A DNA stretch of 64,000 nucleotides from Trebonia sp963759545 (GCA_963759545.1 CAVXAB010000023.1:1-64000); one strand, 5' to 3'; numbered from the stretch's first letter, positions 37,875-47,904 are shown. Program-made: numbers and translations. The notes: a model not told the origin generated them from the sequence alone.

Positions 37875-38122
37875 TCGGTGACCATTGTGCACGGCGTAGA
37901 TCACGCGTCGGCCACGCTGAGGTCGCAGTCCGCGAGGGTCAGTGATCCTAGTCAATATACCGAACGATGCGTCCGACACCCTCCTACATCGCGTTTCATC
38001 ATTTTTCCCGGCATTACCGTCTAATCACCAGTTGTCGGGTGCGCACTCCTCGTAAGGTTGGCGCATAGCCAACGCTCCGACGGCGGAGGTCCCGGTGAGC
38101 CGGTTCGAGGGGGCGCGGTTAC
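37875..38122. other. Spacer after tRNA-Arg
   Basis: No gene is seen. It presumably holds the tRNA promoter (minus strand) and that of the STAND gene. Confidence 0.45.
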
Positions 38123-40477
38123 GTGACCGTCAGTAGCGACGCGACCAGTGGAATGTCGGCCGCATCCGGCGGCCAGGACCTTGCCGGAGCCGACCAGTCC
38201 GGCCAGGCTACTTCCGGACTCATTCCCGCGCCGGCCGACTGCTTCACGCCAAGGCCGCAAACCGCGCCAGGCCCGCTAGCCGCGTTGCCCGAGGGGCGGT
38301 GCCTTGTCCTCACCGGGCCGTCACGGCCCCGCGATAACGCCGCCGACCTGGCAGGCGGGACGGGGAAGACGCAGCTCGCGGCCCACCTAGCGCGCACCTG
38401 GCGCACGGAGAACCCGAGCGGGCCGCTGATCTGGCTGGACGCGGGCAGCCGCGACGCGCTGCTGTCCGGTTACGCGCAGGCCGTGGCGGCGGCCAGGGCC
38501 GGTGACTGGCCGATGACAATCCCCGCGGACACGGTGACCGCGGACAGCGCGGAGCTGACCGCAGGGCGCTTTCTCGCCGGCCTCGCGGAGGCGAGCGGGC
38601 CGTGGCTCGTGGTGATGGACGGCCTAGCCGACCCGGCGGACGCAGAAGGCCTGTGGCCGAGCGGCCCGGTCGGCCGTGTGCTGGTGACGGCGGGGCCAGG
38701 CGTGGCGGTGCCGGACGCCGTGCACCCGGTCGGCTCAAGCGTCGGGCCGTTCAGCTCGCACGAGGGCCTCACCTACCTGATGGCCAGGCTGAGCACGGAT
38801 CCAGATCAGCGGATCGGCGCGGTTGACCTCGCGGAGGAACTCGGCTGCGACCCGCTGGCGCTTGTCCAGGCCAGCGCGGCGATCGCGAGCGCCGGGCTCA
38901 GCTGCCGTGACTACCACGAGCTGTACGTCAAGCGGCTTCAGCAGATCACCGGCGCGTCGGCGGCCACGCCGAGCGCGATGGCGGTGACCTGGACGCTGTC
39001 CGTGGAGTGCGCGGACGAGCTCGCGCCGGGCGGCGCGCCCCAGGTGTGCCTGGCGGTCGCGGCACTACTCGGCTCCGCGGGGATACCCGAGTCGGTCTTC
39101 GCGACCCGCGCGATGGCTGATTTCGCCGCCAGGACACCCGGCGGTGCGGACGGGCCCGGCCGGCTCCGCTCCGCGCTCGCCAGCCTGCACAGCGTGGGCT
39201 TGATCCACGGCGACGGCGGCCTGGTGCTGCTGCAGCAGGCGCTGCGCGCCGCGGTGCTCGCCGCCACGCCTGACTCGCTGCGGGCGGAAGCGGCCGCCGC
39301 GGCTGCCGCAGCGCTCCGCGAGTCGTGGCCGGACGAGGCGGCCCAGCCCGCGCTTGCCAGCCGGTTCCGCGCGTGCGCGGCCAGCCTGCAGCAGGCGGGG
39401 GGTGAGGCCCTGTGGGCGGGCGGCGCGTACCAGGTGCTGTTCCGCGCCGGGCAGAGCCTCGACACGGCCAGGATCACCGGGCCCGCGGTCAGCCACTGGC
39501 GCGCGGTGGCTACCGCCATCGAGCGACGGCTCGGCGCCGCGCACGAGGACGCGCAGTTCGCCGTCGCCCGGCTGGCGAGCGCCGCGCTCGCCGCGGGGAT
39601 GGGTAGCGACGCGGTCGCGCTCTACCACCGGGTACTCGAGACCCAGGTCAGATACCTGGGCGGCGATCATCCGCGCACCACCGCGGCCAGGGCGGAGTAC
39701 GGTACCGCCCTGCTCGCCGTGGGCCGGCCGGCCGACGCGATCCCCGTCATGGAAGGCGTCCTCGCCGCCTGCGAGCGCGCCGGCGGTGTCGACGGGGTGG
39801 ACGTGCTGGCCGTCCAGGACAGCCTGGGTGCCGCCTACCAGGAGGCGGGGCGGCACAAGGACGCGATCAAGGTGATCGAGCGCACGCTCACCGAGCGCGA
39901 GCGCCGCCAGGGCCCTGACCACCCCGAGGCGATCAGGACACGGTGCCGGCTGGCGCGCGCCTGGCTGGACGCGGGCCACGCCAAGGACGCCATCAAGCAC
40001 GGCCGCCGCGCGCTCGAGGGCGCCGAGCGGGTGCTCGGTCCCGACAGCCAGGACACCATCGACGCGGTCACCGTGCTCGCGTCGGCCCATCATGCCGCGC
40101 GCCGGGTCAGGGACGCGATCTCGCTGTACGAACGGGCGCTCGCTGACCGGGAGCGGGTGCAGGGAGCCGATCACCCGGAGACGATCGGCGTGCGCGGTAA
40201 CCTCGCGTCCGCCTACCATTCGGCCGGCCGGATGCCGAGCGCGCTCGACCTCTACGAGCGCACCAGGACGGACTGCCAGCGCGTGCTCGGCGCGGACCAC
40301 CCGGACACGCTGGCGGCGCGGGCCAACCTGGCGCACGCCTACTACGCCGTGGGGCGGCTCCCCGATGCCCGCGTCCTGCTGGTCGCCACGCTGGCCGACT
40401 GCGAGCGCGTGCTCGCCCCAGGCGACCCGCTGACCGTCGCGGTGCGCGACAGCCTGGCTGCCCTGGCCGACGCCTAA
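38123..40477 (+). CDS. STAND-type ATPase with tetratricopeptide repeats
   Basis: 784 residues from GTG 38123. A P-loop at about 78-86 (GGTGKTQLA) and a Walker B-like WLVVMDGLAD mark an NB-ARC/NACHT-like ATPase. The C-terminal third (about 455-784) is a run of TPR units (AIPVMEGVLAACERA, AIKVIERTLTERER, AISLYERALADRER, ALDLYERTRTDCQR) with GxDHP spacing typical of TPR_10/12. No N-terminal effector domain is evident in the first 60 residues. Such proteins act as signal-responsive switches in secondary metabolism, stress or defence. No partner gene is obvious. Confidence 0.8.
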   Translation: MTVSSDATSGMSAASGGQDLAGADQSGQATSGLIPAPADCFTPRPQTAPGPLAALPEGRCLVLTGPSRPRDNAADLAGGTGKTQLAAHLARTWRTENPSGPLIWLDAGSRDALLSGYAQAVAAARAGDWPMTIPADTVTADSAELTAGRFLAGLAEASGPWLVVMDGLADPADAEGLWPSGPVGRVLVTAGPGVAVPDAVHPVGSSVGPFSSHEGLTYLMARLSTDPDQRIGAVDLAEELGCDPLALVQASAAIASAGLSCRDYHELYVKRLQQITGASAATPSAMAVTWTLSVECADELAPGGAPQVCLAVAALLGSAGIPESVFATRAMADFAARTPGGADGPGRLRSALASLHSVGLIHGDGGLVLLQQALRAAVLAATPDSLRAEAAAAAAAALRESWPDEAAQPALASRFRACAASLQQAGGEALWAGGAYQVLFRAGQSLDTARITGPAVSHWRAVATAIERRLGAAHEDAQFAVARLASAALAAGMGSDAVALYHRVLETQVRYLGGDHPRTTAARAEYGTALLAVGRPADAIPVMEGVLAACERAGGVDGVDVLAVQDSLGAAYQEAGRHKDAIKVIERTLTERERRQGPDHPEAIRTRCRLARAWLDAGHAKDAIKHGRRALEGAERVLGPDSQDTIDAVTVLASAHHAARRVRDAISLYERALADRERVQGADHPETIGVRGNLASAYHSAGRMPSALDLYERTRTDCQRVLGADHPDTLAARANLAHAYYAVGRLPDARVLLVATLADCERVLAPGDPLTVAVRDSLAALADA

Positions 40478-40510
40478 CGGCCAGCTCTAGAACCTCTCAC
40501 GAAGAGGGAA

Positions 40511-40954
40511 TCACGCCTCTCGTCGGCGCGGGCCGCGCCGCCCAGCGGAGCGGATGATCAAGTCGGCGATGGTGTCGCCAAAGTTAGGCGGCGGGGTGCC
40601 ATCCTCGCCACAGCACGGGGGTTTAGCTCGTCCGACTCCGTCTGGCGAGGCGGTGCCAAGCAATGCATAAAGTTCGGCGTATACGTCGCGACCTGGGTCA
40701 GTCTCGTGTGGTCCAACGAGCAGGATGCAAGCCCGACGTGGTGATTCGAACGCGACGACGACTCTCAGCGCTCCTCGGAGGTGCTTGACGCACAGACGGC
40801 TGAGCGGAGTGGGACCGCTCAGCCGGTAGGCGAGTGCGGCGCAGCCATTGCGAGCCAGGTCGTCGAGGAAGGCGCCGAAAGCCCGGGAATGCGTCCGGTC
40901 AAGGGCTGCTATCTGTTGTTGCGCACGAAGTGTAGAGATGACCTCAAGAGGCAC
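40511..40954 (-). CDS. RelE/HigB-like toxin candidate
   Basis: 147 residues. The central region (YRLSGPTPLSRLCVKHLRGA, LRVVVAFESPRRACILLVGP, VYAELYALLG) follows the RelE/HigB fold pattern of beta strands with basic residues. A tail of about 45 residues is added. It lies 17 bases after a helix-turn-helix gene on the same strand, with the antitoxin-first order of many type II systems. Toxin identity is inferred from pattern and context. Confidence 0.6.
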   Translation of the reverse strand: MPLEVISTLRAQQQIAALDRTHSRAFGAFLDDLARNGCAALAYRLSGPTPLSRLCVKHLRGALRVVVAFESPRRACILLVGPHETDPGRDVYAELYALLGTASPDGVGRAKPPCCGEDGTPPPNFGDTIADLIIRSAGRRGPRRREA

Positions 40955-40971
40955 ATGTACTACTTTACGTG

Positions 40972-41433
40972 CTACTCGCCTGCATCCGGTGCCGGGCGAA
41001 GGACGACAACTTCACCGCGGCGCAGTTGCTCGATGCTCTCCTGGAGATCATCGCGGTTGAGGAGGGCCTGGTCTTCGAGGCGGTGCCATACGTGCTCAAG
41101 CAGGTCTCTGTCGAGGCCGTCGGCGCGTACCGTGCGGAGGATATGGCTGATCTCGTGCACGCTGGGGACGTCGAGAAGCAGTCGAGGCGATCGCTGCCGC
41201 GACGACAGAAGCCCGGCTGCTGCCCAGGCTCGGACCGTTTTCTCGCTGAGGCCTAGGATCTTCGCGGCGATAACTGGCCGGACGCTGCCCTCCTCAGCGA
41301 GGGCATCACGGGAGACGGCTAGCAGCTTCGCGCGACGATCGTCGCCTTCAGGCAGCGTACTGGCTACTTCCTCAATGGCCTCCACTCGCTCGAACAGGCT
41401 GCGTATGCGCTGTTCTTCAGTCGCGACGGACAA
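40972..41433 (-). CDS. Helix-turn-helix protein, likely antitoxin of the adjacent toxin
   Basis: 153 residues: a helical N-terminus (LFERVEAIEEVASTL), then AAKILGLSEKTVRAWAAAGL, a MerR-like helix-turn-helix, then LLLDVPSVHEISHILRTVRA. It could repress its own operon and neutralise the downstream RelE-like protein. The region upstream (41,434-41,618) shows no gene. Confidence 0.6.
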   Translation of the reverse strand: MSVATEEQRIRSLFERVEAIEEVASTLPEGDDRRAKLLAVSRDALAEEGSVRPVIAAKILGLSEKTVRAWAAAGLLSSRQRSPRLLLDVPSVHEISHILRTVRADGLDRDLLEHVWHRLEDQALLNRDDLQESIEQLRRGEVVVLRPAPDAGE

Positions 41434-41618
41434 GGTCGCCTCCCTTCTATGATCCGATGCTTCCGATTATCAGCTAGATTCTCGGAATCCGCTACTGCGG
41501 CGCGAGTGGGTTGTCGGAACCCCGGGAACGAAGGCTCCGACCGCCATGCGAAGGGGTCCGCGCCCTGGGAAGGCCGCCCCGCAAGGCGCGTGCCCGCGGC
41601 ACGCGCCCAACCGGCCCG

Positions 41619-42569
41619 CTAGCCAGTCGGCAGCTGGTAGTGCCGCACGCCGCGCTTGCCGTCGATCTCAAGCAGCGCGCCGCAGAGCATCCCGTCGCCG
41701 TACTCGCTGCCCGGGTTGACCGCCAGCGTCCGGCCGAGCCTGATCGCGCCGCGCGACTCGTGGATGTGCCCGTGCAGCCCGAGCATCGGCTCGTGCTTGG
41801 CGAGCAGCCTGCGCACGCCCTCCGAGCCCACCGACTGCATCACCACCGCGCCGCCCTTGACGACCGGCTTGAGCGATCCGTCGAGGGCCGGGGCCTTGTC
41901 GATCGCGGTGCGGGCGGGCGGCACGTGCAGGTTGAAGATCGCCCGTTCCGGCCGGGTCACCTGGGCGGCGAGCTTGTCGATGCGCCGCTCGAGCTCATCG
42001 TCGTCCAGTTCGCGCGGGGTGTGCCACGGCGTCGGGTTCGAGTAGCCGTAGGAGACCATCGTGATGCCCTCGCCAAGGTCGACGAGCCGGTCCTCGGTCT
42101 CGGTCAGCACGTTGGTGTCGCGCAGCATCCCGTACAGCTCGGGCGGGTCGTCGTTGCCCTCCATCGCGTACAGCCGGATCCCGCTTCCGGCGAGCCGCTC
42201 GGCCGCCAGGTCGAGCCAGCGGGTGAGGGTCGACCGCATCAGCGCGAGGAAGATCTCGTTCACCGCCTCGGGCTTGTCCCAGACCGCGTCGAGCTCGTCC
42301 TCGGTGGTCCGGTACGGGTAGAACCCCATGTCCCTGATGCGCGTCTCCGCTGCGGCCAGCTCGTCCGCGTCCAGCACCTTGTCACCGGAGAACTGCCTGA
42401 CCCGGTAGCCGCCGCCCGCGGCCGCCACCACCGGCACCACGGCCTTCCCGGTGATGTCCCCGCCGAGGATTACCACGTCGGCGTTGTAGAACCGGCCCGC
42501 GTTCAGGAACTTGCGCCAGCACACCTCCGATCCGTGGATGTCGGTCGCGTAGTAGACGCGCATGCTCAA
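41619..42569 (-). CDS. Calcineurin-like metallophosphoesterase
   Basis: About 316 residues. A TTG at 42569 sits 7 bases after AGGAGG; ATG 42563 is the alternative. All metal motifs are present: ATDIHGS, ILGGDITG, EGNDDP, FNLHVPP and LGLHGHIHES. The substrate is unknown. The start overlaps the stop of the upstream nucleotidyltransferase gene, so the three genes from 44985 down form one operon. Confidence 0.87.
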   Translation of the reverse strand: MSMRVYYATDIHGSEVCWRKFLNAGRFYNADVVILGGDITGKAVVPVVAAAGGGYRVRQFSGDKVLDADELAAAETRIRDMGFYPYRTTEDELDAVWDKPEAVNEIFLALMRSTLTRWLDLAAERLAGSGIRLYAMEGNDDPPELYGMLRDTNVLTETEDRLVDLGEGITMVSYGYSNPTPWHTPRELDDDELERRIDKLAAQVTRPERAIFNLHVPPARTAIDKAPALDGSLKPVVKGGAVVMQSVGSEGVRRLLAKHEPMLGLHGHIHESRGAIRLGRTLAVNPGSEYGDGMLCGALLEIDGKRGVRHYQLPTG

Positions 42570-43373
42570 CGGATAACCTCCTCAGGCAGTTCGTACCAGC
42601 GCTTCCTGCGGCCCACCTTCGCGCGCAGCTGCCACGACATCGACTTGGGCGCGGCTTCAAGCGCGCCGGCGATGGCCTCGACCCGCCCGGCGATCCGCGC
42701 GCGGTCGGCGTCGGTGCGAATCAGCGAGCCGAGCAGCTCGGCGCACGCCGCCAGGTTGTCGGTCACGGTGGTGTACAGCCCCCAGTCGGCCGCGCACCGC
42801 GCCGCCACGGGGGAGAGGTTGAGCAGTCCAGGCCCGTCGGCGGAGCCAGGAGCGTGATCCCACAGCAGCATGGCGGTGTCCGACAGGTCCTTGCGGTTGA
42901 CCTCGGCGATCTGCAGCTTGGTGAGCAGCAGTTCCGCGGCGGCGAGCGTCTCGCGGCTCGGCCTCGAGCCTGGTGCCGAGGTCGAGCGTGTGCGACATCT
43001 CGAACGTGTCGAGGAAGATGTCCACCTGCCAGCCGCCGGGACCGTGGTAGAGCAGCCGCCGGGCGCCGTGCGTGGCGTTGAACACCCGCTCCGGCTCGAA
43101 CCCCTCTTCTTCGAGGACGGCGCGCAGCTTGCGTGCCTGCTTCTTGTGCGCCACCAGGTCAATGTCCGGGTAGCTGCGCCCGAGCGCGGCGCGGGCCGCG
43201 GGCGAGGCCCGCAGCCAGATCGCCACGCCGCCGATCAGCCGGACCGGGACGGAGTGCGCCGCGGCGGCCGCGACGACGGACCGGCCCGCCGCGGCCATTT
43301 CCGGTTCCGCATCACGCGGCGCCCGGCTCTCCCCTGCGGGAAAGCCGGGCGCCGCGGGAAAATCGTCCGTCAT
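42566..43373 (-). pseudogene. Nucleotidyltransferase-like protein (one-base frameshift)
   Basis: Starts at ATG 43373 overlapping the permease stop (ATGA). PVRLIGGVAIWLRA and SYPDIDLVAHKKQ give the GG...DxD pattern of polymerase-beta-type nucleotidyltransferases (AbiEii-like). One base is missing near 42957: LGTRLEAEPR is continued in the other frame by ETLAAAELLLTKLQIAEVNR and ends at TGA 42566. A conserved operon partner and a single break suggest a sequencing indel as much as decay. Confidence 0.75.
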
Positions 43374-44985
43374 TCCGGCGGGATCTCCGTGAAGGCCTGG
43401 CTGAGCTGCATGCCCTGCGCCCGGCGGATGAGCCGGACGGCGATGTAGTAGACGATGCCGATCAGCGGGGCGGTGAACGCCTCAAGCATGGGCTTGAACC
43501 CGAACGAGCCGCCGAACCCGGTGTGGAACGCGACAAAGATCACGAAACCCCATGATATAGCGGAAATCGCCGCCACGATCGTGATGACAGGGACGCCCGC
43601 CAGCCTGGCCTTCGCCCAGCCCGGGCCCTGACCGTGCAACTGGGGCCGCCGCCAGGGGGTAACCCCGGCCGCGATGGACGAGATGATGAAGGCCACGCCC
43701 ATGACCGCGATGATGTTCAGCAGGTAGCTGCCCAGGCCCTGGTAGATGTTCAGGTAGTTCAGCAGCTCGACGATGACGCCGACGGTGATGGTCGCGATCA
43801 CCGGCGTGTGGAACCGGTCGGACACCTGGGTGAGCTTCTCCGGCGCGAGCCGGTCGAACGACCAGGCGAACATGTTCCGCGTGCCCATCATGAACCCGGT
43901 CGGCGTCCACCACAGGATGGCGAGCAGGAAGCGTGATGGCGATGAAGGCCAGCAGCCACTGCGGCCCGGGCAGGAAGCGGACAAGCGCGGGCAGGTACGG
44001 CAGGAACGGGCCCTTCCAGCTGGACGCGCCGCCGCCGAGGCCGTCGTACACGAGCGAGCCGAAGAAGTTGAAGCCGTAGTACTTGTAGATCAGCGCGGCG
44101 GCGACGACGTAGCCGATGGCCGCGATCAGCAGCGCGCCGAGGATCGAGGTGGTGGCGGTCCGGCGGACGTTGCGGATCTCGCCCGCGAAGTACCCGGTCC
44201 ACTGGAAGCCGGTGTAGACCTGGAAGCAGTAGATCATCCCGAACAGGGTGGCGCCCCAGCCGATGCCGCCGGCCGCGCTGAACCCGCCGTGGCTCGCGGT
44301 CGCGATCACGCCAGGGACGGTGGTGCCCGAGTGCGCGGCGAAGTTGCTCGTGAAGGTCCCGTGGCCGCCGATCAGCATGTCGATCAGCCAGGCGATCATG
44401 CCGATCCACACGACCGCGAACAGCACCGCCATGTACTTCGCGACCACCCGCACGCCGAGGATCATCACGCCGGTGAAGACCACGGTCAGGATGGTTGAGA
44501 TCACCATCAGCTCGGTCTTGTCCGGCGAGGTCAGCCAGCCCGCGTTCCAGCCCGGCCACGAACGCGACCGACGGCCCCATCACGCTGAGCATGTAGGTGA
44601 AGTTGAACGCGATCCAGGTCAGGAAGACGAACGTCAGCGAGAAGTTCGTGAAGAAGCCAAGGAACGGGTTGAGCGTTCGCGACACCCAGACGTAGTCACC
44701 GCCCGACCTCGGCATGATGATCGTGAAGTACAGGTAGACGAGGCCGCAGGTCGCCACCAGGGGCGTGGCGAGCAGGAACGACACCAGCATGTTCGCATGC
44801 GGCCAGAACGTCGGGGTGAAGGCCATCACCTCGGTGATCCCGACCGGGATAAGCACCGCCGAGAAGACCAAGTTGAAGGCGTCGAACGCGCTCAGCTCGC
44901 GTACGAGGCCGGTGGCGTTTCTGACAAACAAATTCCTGCTGCTCGTGGGGGGCTGGGAACCCGCCCGTGCTCCTGCGGTGGCCAC
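43370..44985 (-). pseudogene. APC-superfamily amino acid permease (two frameshifts)
   Basis: A GTG at 44985 follows AGGAGA. The protein can be followed through three frames with about 12-13 TM segments: LSAFDAFNLVFSAVLIPVGI and IMPRSGGDYVWVSR, then (after a break near 44550) TVVFTGVMILGVRVVAKYMA, then (after a break near 43930) LAILWWTPTGFMMGTRNMFA. PRSGGDYVWVSR is typical of amino acid/polyamine permeases. It is the first gene of the operon with the nucleotidyltransferase and metallophosphoesterase. Confidence 0.82.
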
Positions 44986-45497
44986 TGCATTCTCCTGTCT
45001 GTGGCTGATGAATCAGTGATGAGTGGACGCCAACGTGGGCGGTGGTGCGGCCGTTGACCGCACCATGACCACGCAATTGTCGGGCAGCAAGATTTCGTGG
45101 TCAACTAGAGGGTCGGTGCGGAGGGGGCGTTAGACGGCCCCAGCGGCTGAAGCGCCGGCGTAGCCGACGTTCCCGAGCGTTGGGCCGTTTACATCGAAGC
45201 AGCTGAATTCACCGGTCGGCGTCCTTGATGGACCGTTTGATGAAATATTCAGTGCAGCCGATAGATGTAAATGCAATGCCCGTTCAATCAAGTGTTCGAA
45301 TGAATTTATGGATGACGATATAGGCAGGTCGGTGGACATTGTGCCACTGATGGCTTATTGCGGGCAAGTTTCAAAAATAACGGTCCGATATCTCGTGCTG
45401 AAGCCGCTAATATCAGTGGCGGAGAATCAGTAGTAAGAAGCAAGAACGCTGAGCTAACGCACGGGTTTTGCGTGCCGGAAGTCACAGGGGTGACTGC
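44986..45497. other. Divergent spacer between the permease and conservon operons
   Basis: About 510 bases, AT-richer at 45230-45450. The only plausible gene is a 69-codon minus-strand frame (45130-45339, MSTDLPISSSINSFEHLIER...) without a ribosome site; its reality is uncertain. GACCACG/CGTGGTC near 45066-45103 is a loose inverted repeat. Confidence 0.35.
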
Positions 45498-47057
45498 ATG
45501 GGGGTACCAAGTTCCGCCGGTCAGGGACCTCCGCGCGGCGCCGGTCGCTCGATCGGGTCCTACTTCGCCGCCAGGCTGGCCGTGCCCGCCGTCTGCCTGG
45601 TGCTCGTGTGGGCCGCCGTGGCCGGCGCCGTGTTCGCCGGCGCGCTGCACCGCGTCATTCACCCGTCCGCGCACCGCGCGCTCGTCGAGGCGATGGTGGT
45701 GGCCGGGGCCGGGCTCCTCGTCGCCCTGGCCGTAATCGCGCTCATCTGGGCATTCGCCCGCCGGCTCGCCAGGGAGGCCGCCAGCCTCGCGGCGACGGCC
45801 CGCCACCTCGCCGACGAGCAACTGCCGCAGGCCGTGGCCCGGCTGCGCGGCGGCGCAGGGGCGGACGCGGTAACACAGCAGGCGTACAGGCGGGCGCAGC
45901 CCGCCAGGATCGCGGAGTTCGCGGCTGTCACCACGGCCCTCGCGAGCATGGAGGGCACGGCCACCGCGGCGGCCGCGTCTGAGGCGCGGCTGCGCGGCGG
46001 CTTCCGGCAGGTGCTGACCAGCCTTGGCCGGCGGAACCAGTCGCTGCTGCTGCGCCAGCTCCGCATCCTCGACACGCTTGAGCAGCAGGCGGCAAGCCCG
46101 GCCGCGCTCGCCGACCTGTTCGCGCTCGACCACCTCACTACCCGGATGCGGCGTCACGCGGAGAGCCTGACGGTCCTGTCCGGCGCGCCCGCGGGTCGGC
46201 CGAGGATCGGCCAGGTTTCCGTCATCGACGTCATCCGCGCGGCCGTGGCGGAGACCGAGGATTACAAGCGGGTCGTCGTCCGCACGGAAACAGAAGAGGT
46301 AGTGGCCGCGTCCGCGGTCAACGACATGATCCACCTGCTTGCCGAGCTGATCGAGAACGCGACCCTGTTCTCGCCGTCGGCCACCCGGGTCGAGGTCAGG
46401 GCCGAGCGGGTCGCGAACGGCTTCGCCATCGAGGTCGAGGACCGGGGCCTCGGCATCGCGCCCGACCAGCTGAGCGACCTGAACGCGCGGCTGGCAAACC
46501 CGCCCGACTTCGACATCGTGGACGCCGACCGGCTCGGGCTCTTCGTCGCGGGCCTGCTTGCCGCCAGGCACGGCGTGGAGGTATCGCTCACCCCGTCGCC
46601 CTACCGCGGGACCAAGGCGATCGTCCTGCTGCCCGACGAGCTGGTGTTGTCCGGCGCCGACGCCGACGGCCCGGCGGGGGCGGCCAGGCTGCGCGCGACG
46701 AACGCGCTCTCCCTGGTCGGCGTGGCCGCGTCACCCGCCCTGCCGGAACCAAGGCAGAGCGAAGGCGATGTCGCCGGGCTGCCCGCGACCACCTTCCACG
46801 GCCTGCCGCGCCGCGTCCGGCCGGACAAGCCGTCGCAGCAAGCAGAGCTTGACCCCCCGGCCGGCCACGCCCGTGAGGTGGCGCCAACGGACGCGCCCGC
46901 GCCCGACGACGCGCGGCGGCTCGCCGCGTCGCTGCAGCGAAGCTGGCACAGAAGCCGGGCCGATGACGACACTGCCGATGATGACGCTGTCGAGGCCGGC
47001 GAGCCGGATGACAGGCGGCGCGGCGGATGGGCGCCGGACAACGAGGAGGAAGTGTAA
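45498..47057 (+). CDS. Conservon sensor-type ATPase (CvnA-like)
   Basis: 519 residues from ATG 45498. Two TM segments (AARLAVPAVCLVLVWAAVAG; VVAGAGLLVALAVIALIWAF) are followed by a helical region and an HATPase domain (HLLAELIENATLFSPSATRV N-box; EVEDRGLGIAPDQL G1). The lack of a standard H-box is usual for CvnA proteins. An acidic, disordered tail ends the protein. Conservon proteins form a membrane G-protein-like complex controlling development or antibiotic production. Its stop overlaps the next start (TAATG). Confidence 0.88.
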   Translation: MGVPSSAGQGPPRGAGRSIGSYFAARLAVPAVCLVLVWAAVAGAVFAGALHRVIHPSAHRALVEAMVVAGAGLLVALAVIALIWAFARRLAREAASLAATARHLADEQLPQAVARLRGGAGADAVTQQAYRRAQPARIAEFAAVTTALASMEGTATAAAASEARLRGGFRQVLTSLGRRNQSLLLRQLRILDTLEQQAASPAALADLFALDHLTTRMRRHAESLTVLSGAPAGRPRIGQVSVIDVIRAAVAETEDYKRVVVRTETEEVVAASAVNDMIHLLAELIENATLFSPSATRVEVRAERVANGFAIEVEDRGLGIAPDQLSDLNARLANPPDFDIVDADRLGLFVAGLLAARHGVEVSLTPSPYRGTKAIVLLPDELVLSGADADGPAGAARLRATNALSLVGVAASPALPEPRQSEGDVAGLPATTFHGLPRRVRPDKPSQQAELDPPAGHAREVAPTDAPAPDDARRLAASLQRSWHRSRADDDTADDDAVEAGEPDDRRRGGWAPDNEEEV

Positions 47058-47485
47058 TGACTGGTGACGAGGGCGCGGGCGAGCGAGATCTCGCGTGGCT
47101 GCTCGACGACCTCGCGTCGCGCGTCAAGGACTTCACGCGAGCCGTCATCCTGTCGAGGGACGGACTGCTGCTCGCGGCGTCCAGGGACCTGTCCAGGGAG
47201 GAAGCGGAGCACCTGGCGGCCGTCGCCGCGGCCCTGCAGAGCCTGGCGACGGGCACCGGGGAGCGCTTCAAGGCGGGCGGTGTCAGGCAGACGGTCATCG
47301 AGCTCGAGCATGGGCTGCTGTTCGTGATCGCGGCAGGCGAGGGCAGTTGCCTCGCGGCGCTCTGCCAGGCGGACGCGGACGCGGGCATGGTCGCGTACGA
47401 GATGGCGATGCTGGTCAAGCGGGCCAGGCCGCACCTGGTGTCGCACTCGCGGTTCCCGGCAAGCACCACCGCAGCAGGGGAGTGA
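47057..47485 (+). CDS. Roadblock/LC7 protein (CvnB-like)
   Basis: 142 residues starting at the TAATG overlap. The roadblock fold is visible (LAWLLDDLASRVKDFTRAVI, LSRDGLLLAASRDLS). These proteins act as GTPase-activating or scaffold partners of the CvnD GTPase. It overlaps the DUF742 gene by GTGA. Confidence 0.9.
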   Translation: MTGDEGAGERDLAWLLDDLASRVKDFTRAVILSRDGLLLAASRDLSREEAEHLAAVAAALQSLATGTGERFKAGGVRQTVIELEHGLLFVIAAGEGSCLAALCQADADAGMVAYEMAMLVKRARPHLVSHSRFPASTTAAGE

Positions 47486-47904
47486 GCGCGGTGCCGCCTC
47501 CCGACAGTTCTTCCCCTGGCTGGCGATCCTCCGGGAGGTGGGTCCGCCGCGATTCCGGCCCTGTCGTGCGCCCCTACGCGGTGACCGGCGGCAGAACGGA
47601 GCCGGCGGACGGCGAGGTGCTCGACGTGATCGCCGTGGTCGTCGCCATGCCCGGCGGCGACGCGGAGGACGACGACCCGCAGCGCCGCACGCCTGAGCAT
47701 CGCAGGATCCTCGCCCTGTGCCAGCGGCAGGCCACCGTGGCCGACATCGCCGCGGGCACCGGCCTCCCCCTCGGCGTAGTCCGTGTCCTGCTCAGTGACC
47801 TGATCCTGTCCGGTGCGGCCACCGTGATCAGGCAGCGGTCGGCGGGCCTCCGCCCAGGCAACGACGTGCTTCAGGAGATACTCAATGGCCTTCGCGCCCT
47901 CTGA
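47482..47904 (+). CDS. DUF742 protein (CvnC-like)
   Basis: 140 residues from GTG 47482, overlapping both neighbours. RPYAVTGGRTEP and the winged-helix-like core ATVADIAAGTGLPLGVVRVL, then LSDLILSGAA, are typical of DUF742. It is the third member of the conservon. Confidence 0.9.
   Translation: MSAVPPPDSSSPGWRSSGRWVRRDSGPVVRPYAVTGGRTEPADGEVLDVIAVVVAMPGGDAEDDDPQRRTPEHRRILALCQRQATVADIAAGTGLPLGVVRVLLSDLILSGAATVIRQRSAGLRPGNDVLQEILNGLRAL

Noticed and set aside
45130..45339. Calling the 69-codon frame a gene
   Set aside because: No ribosome site, no homologue recognised; kept only as a low-interest observation.
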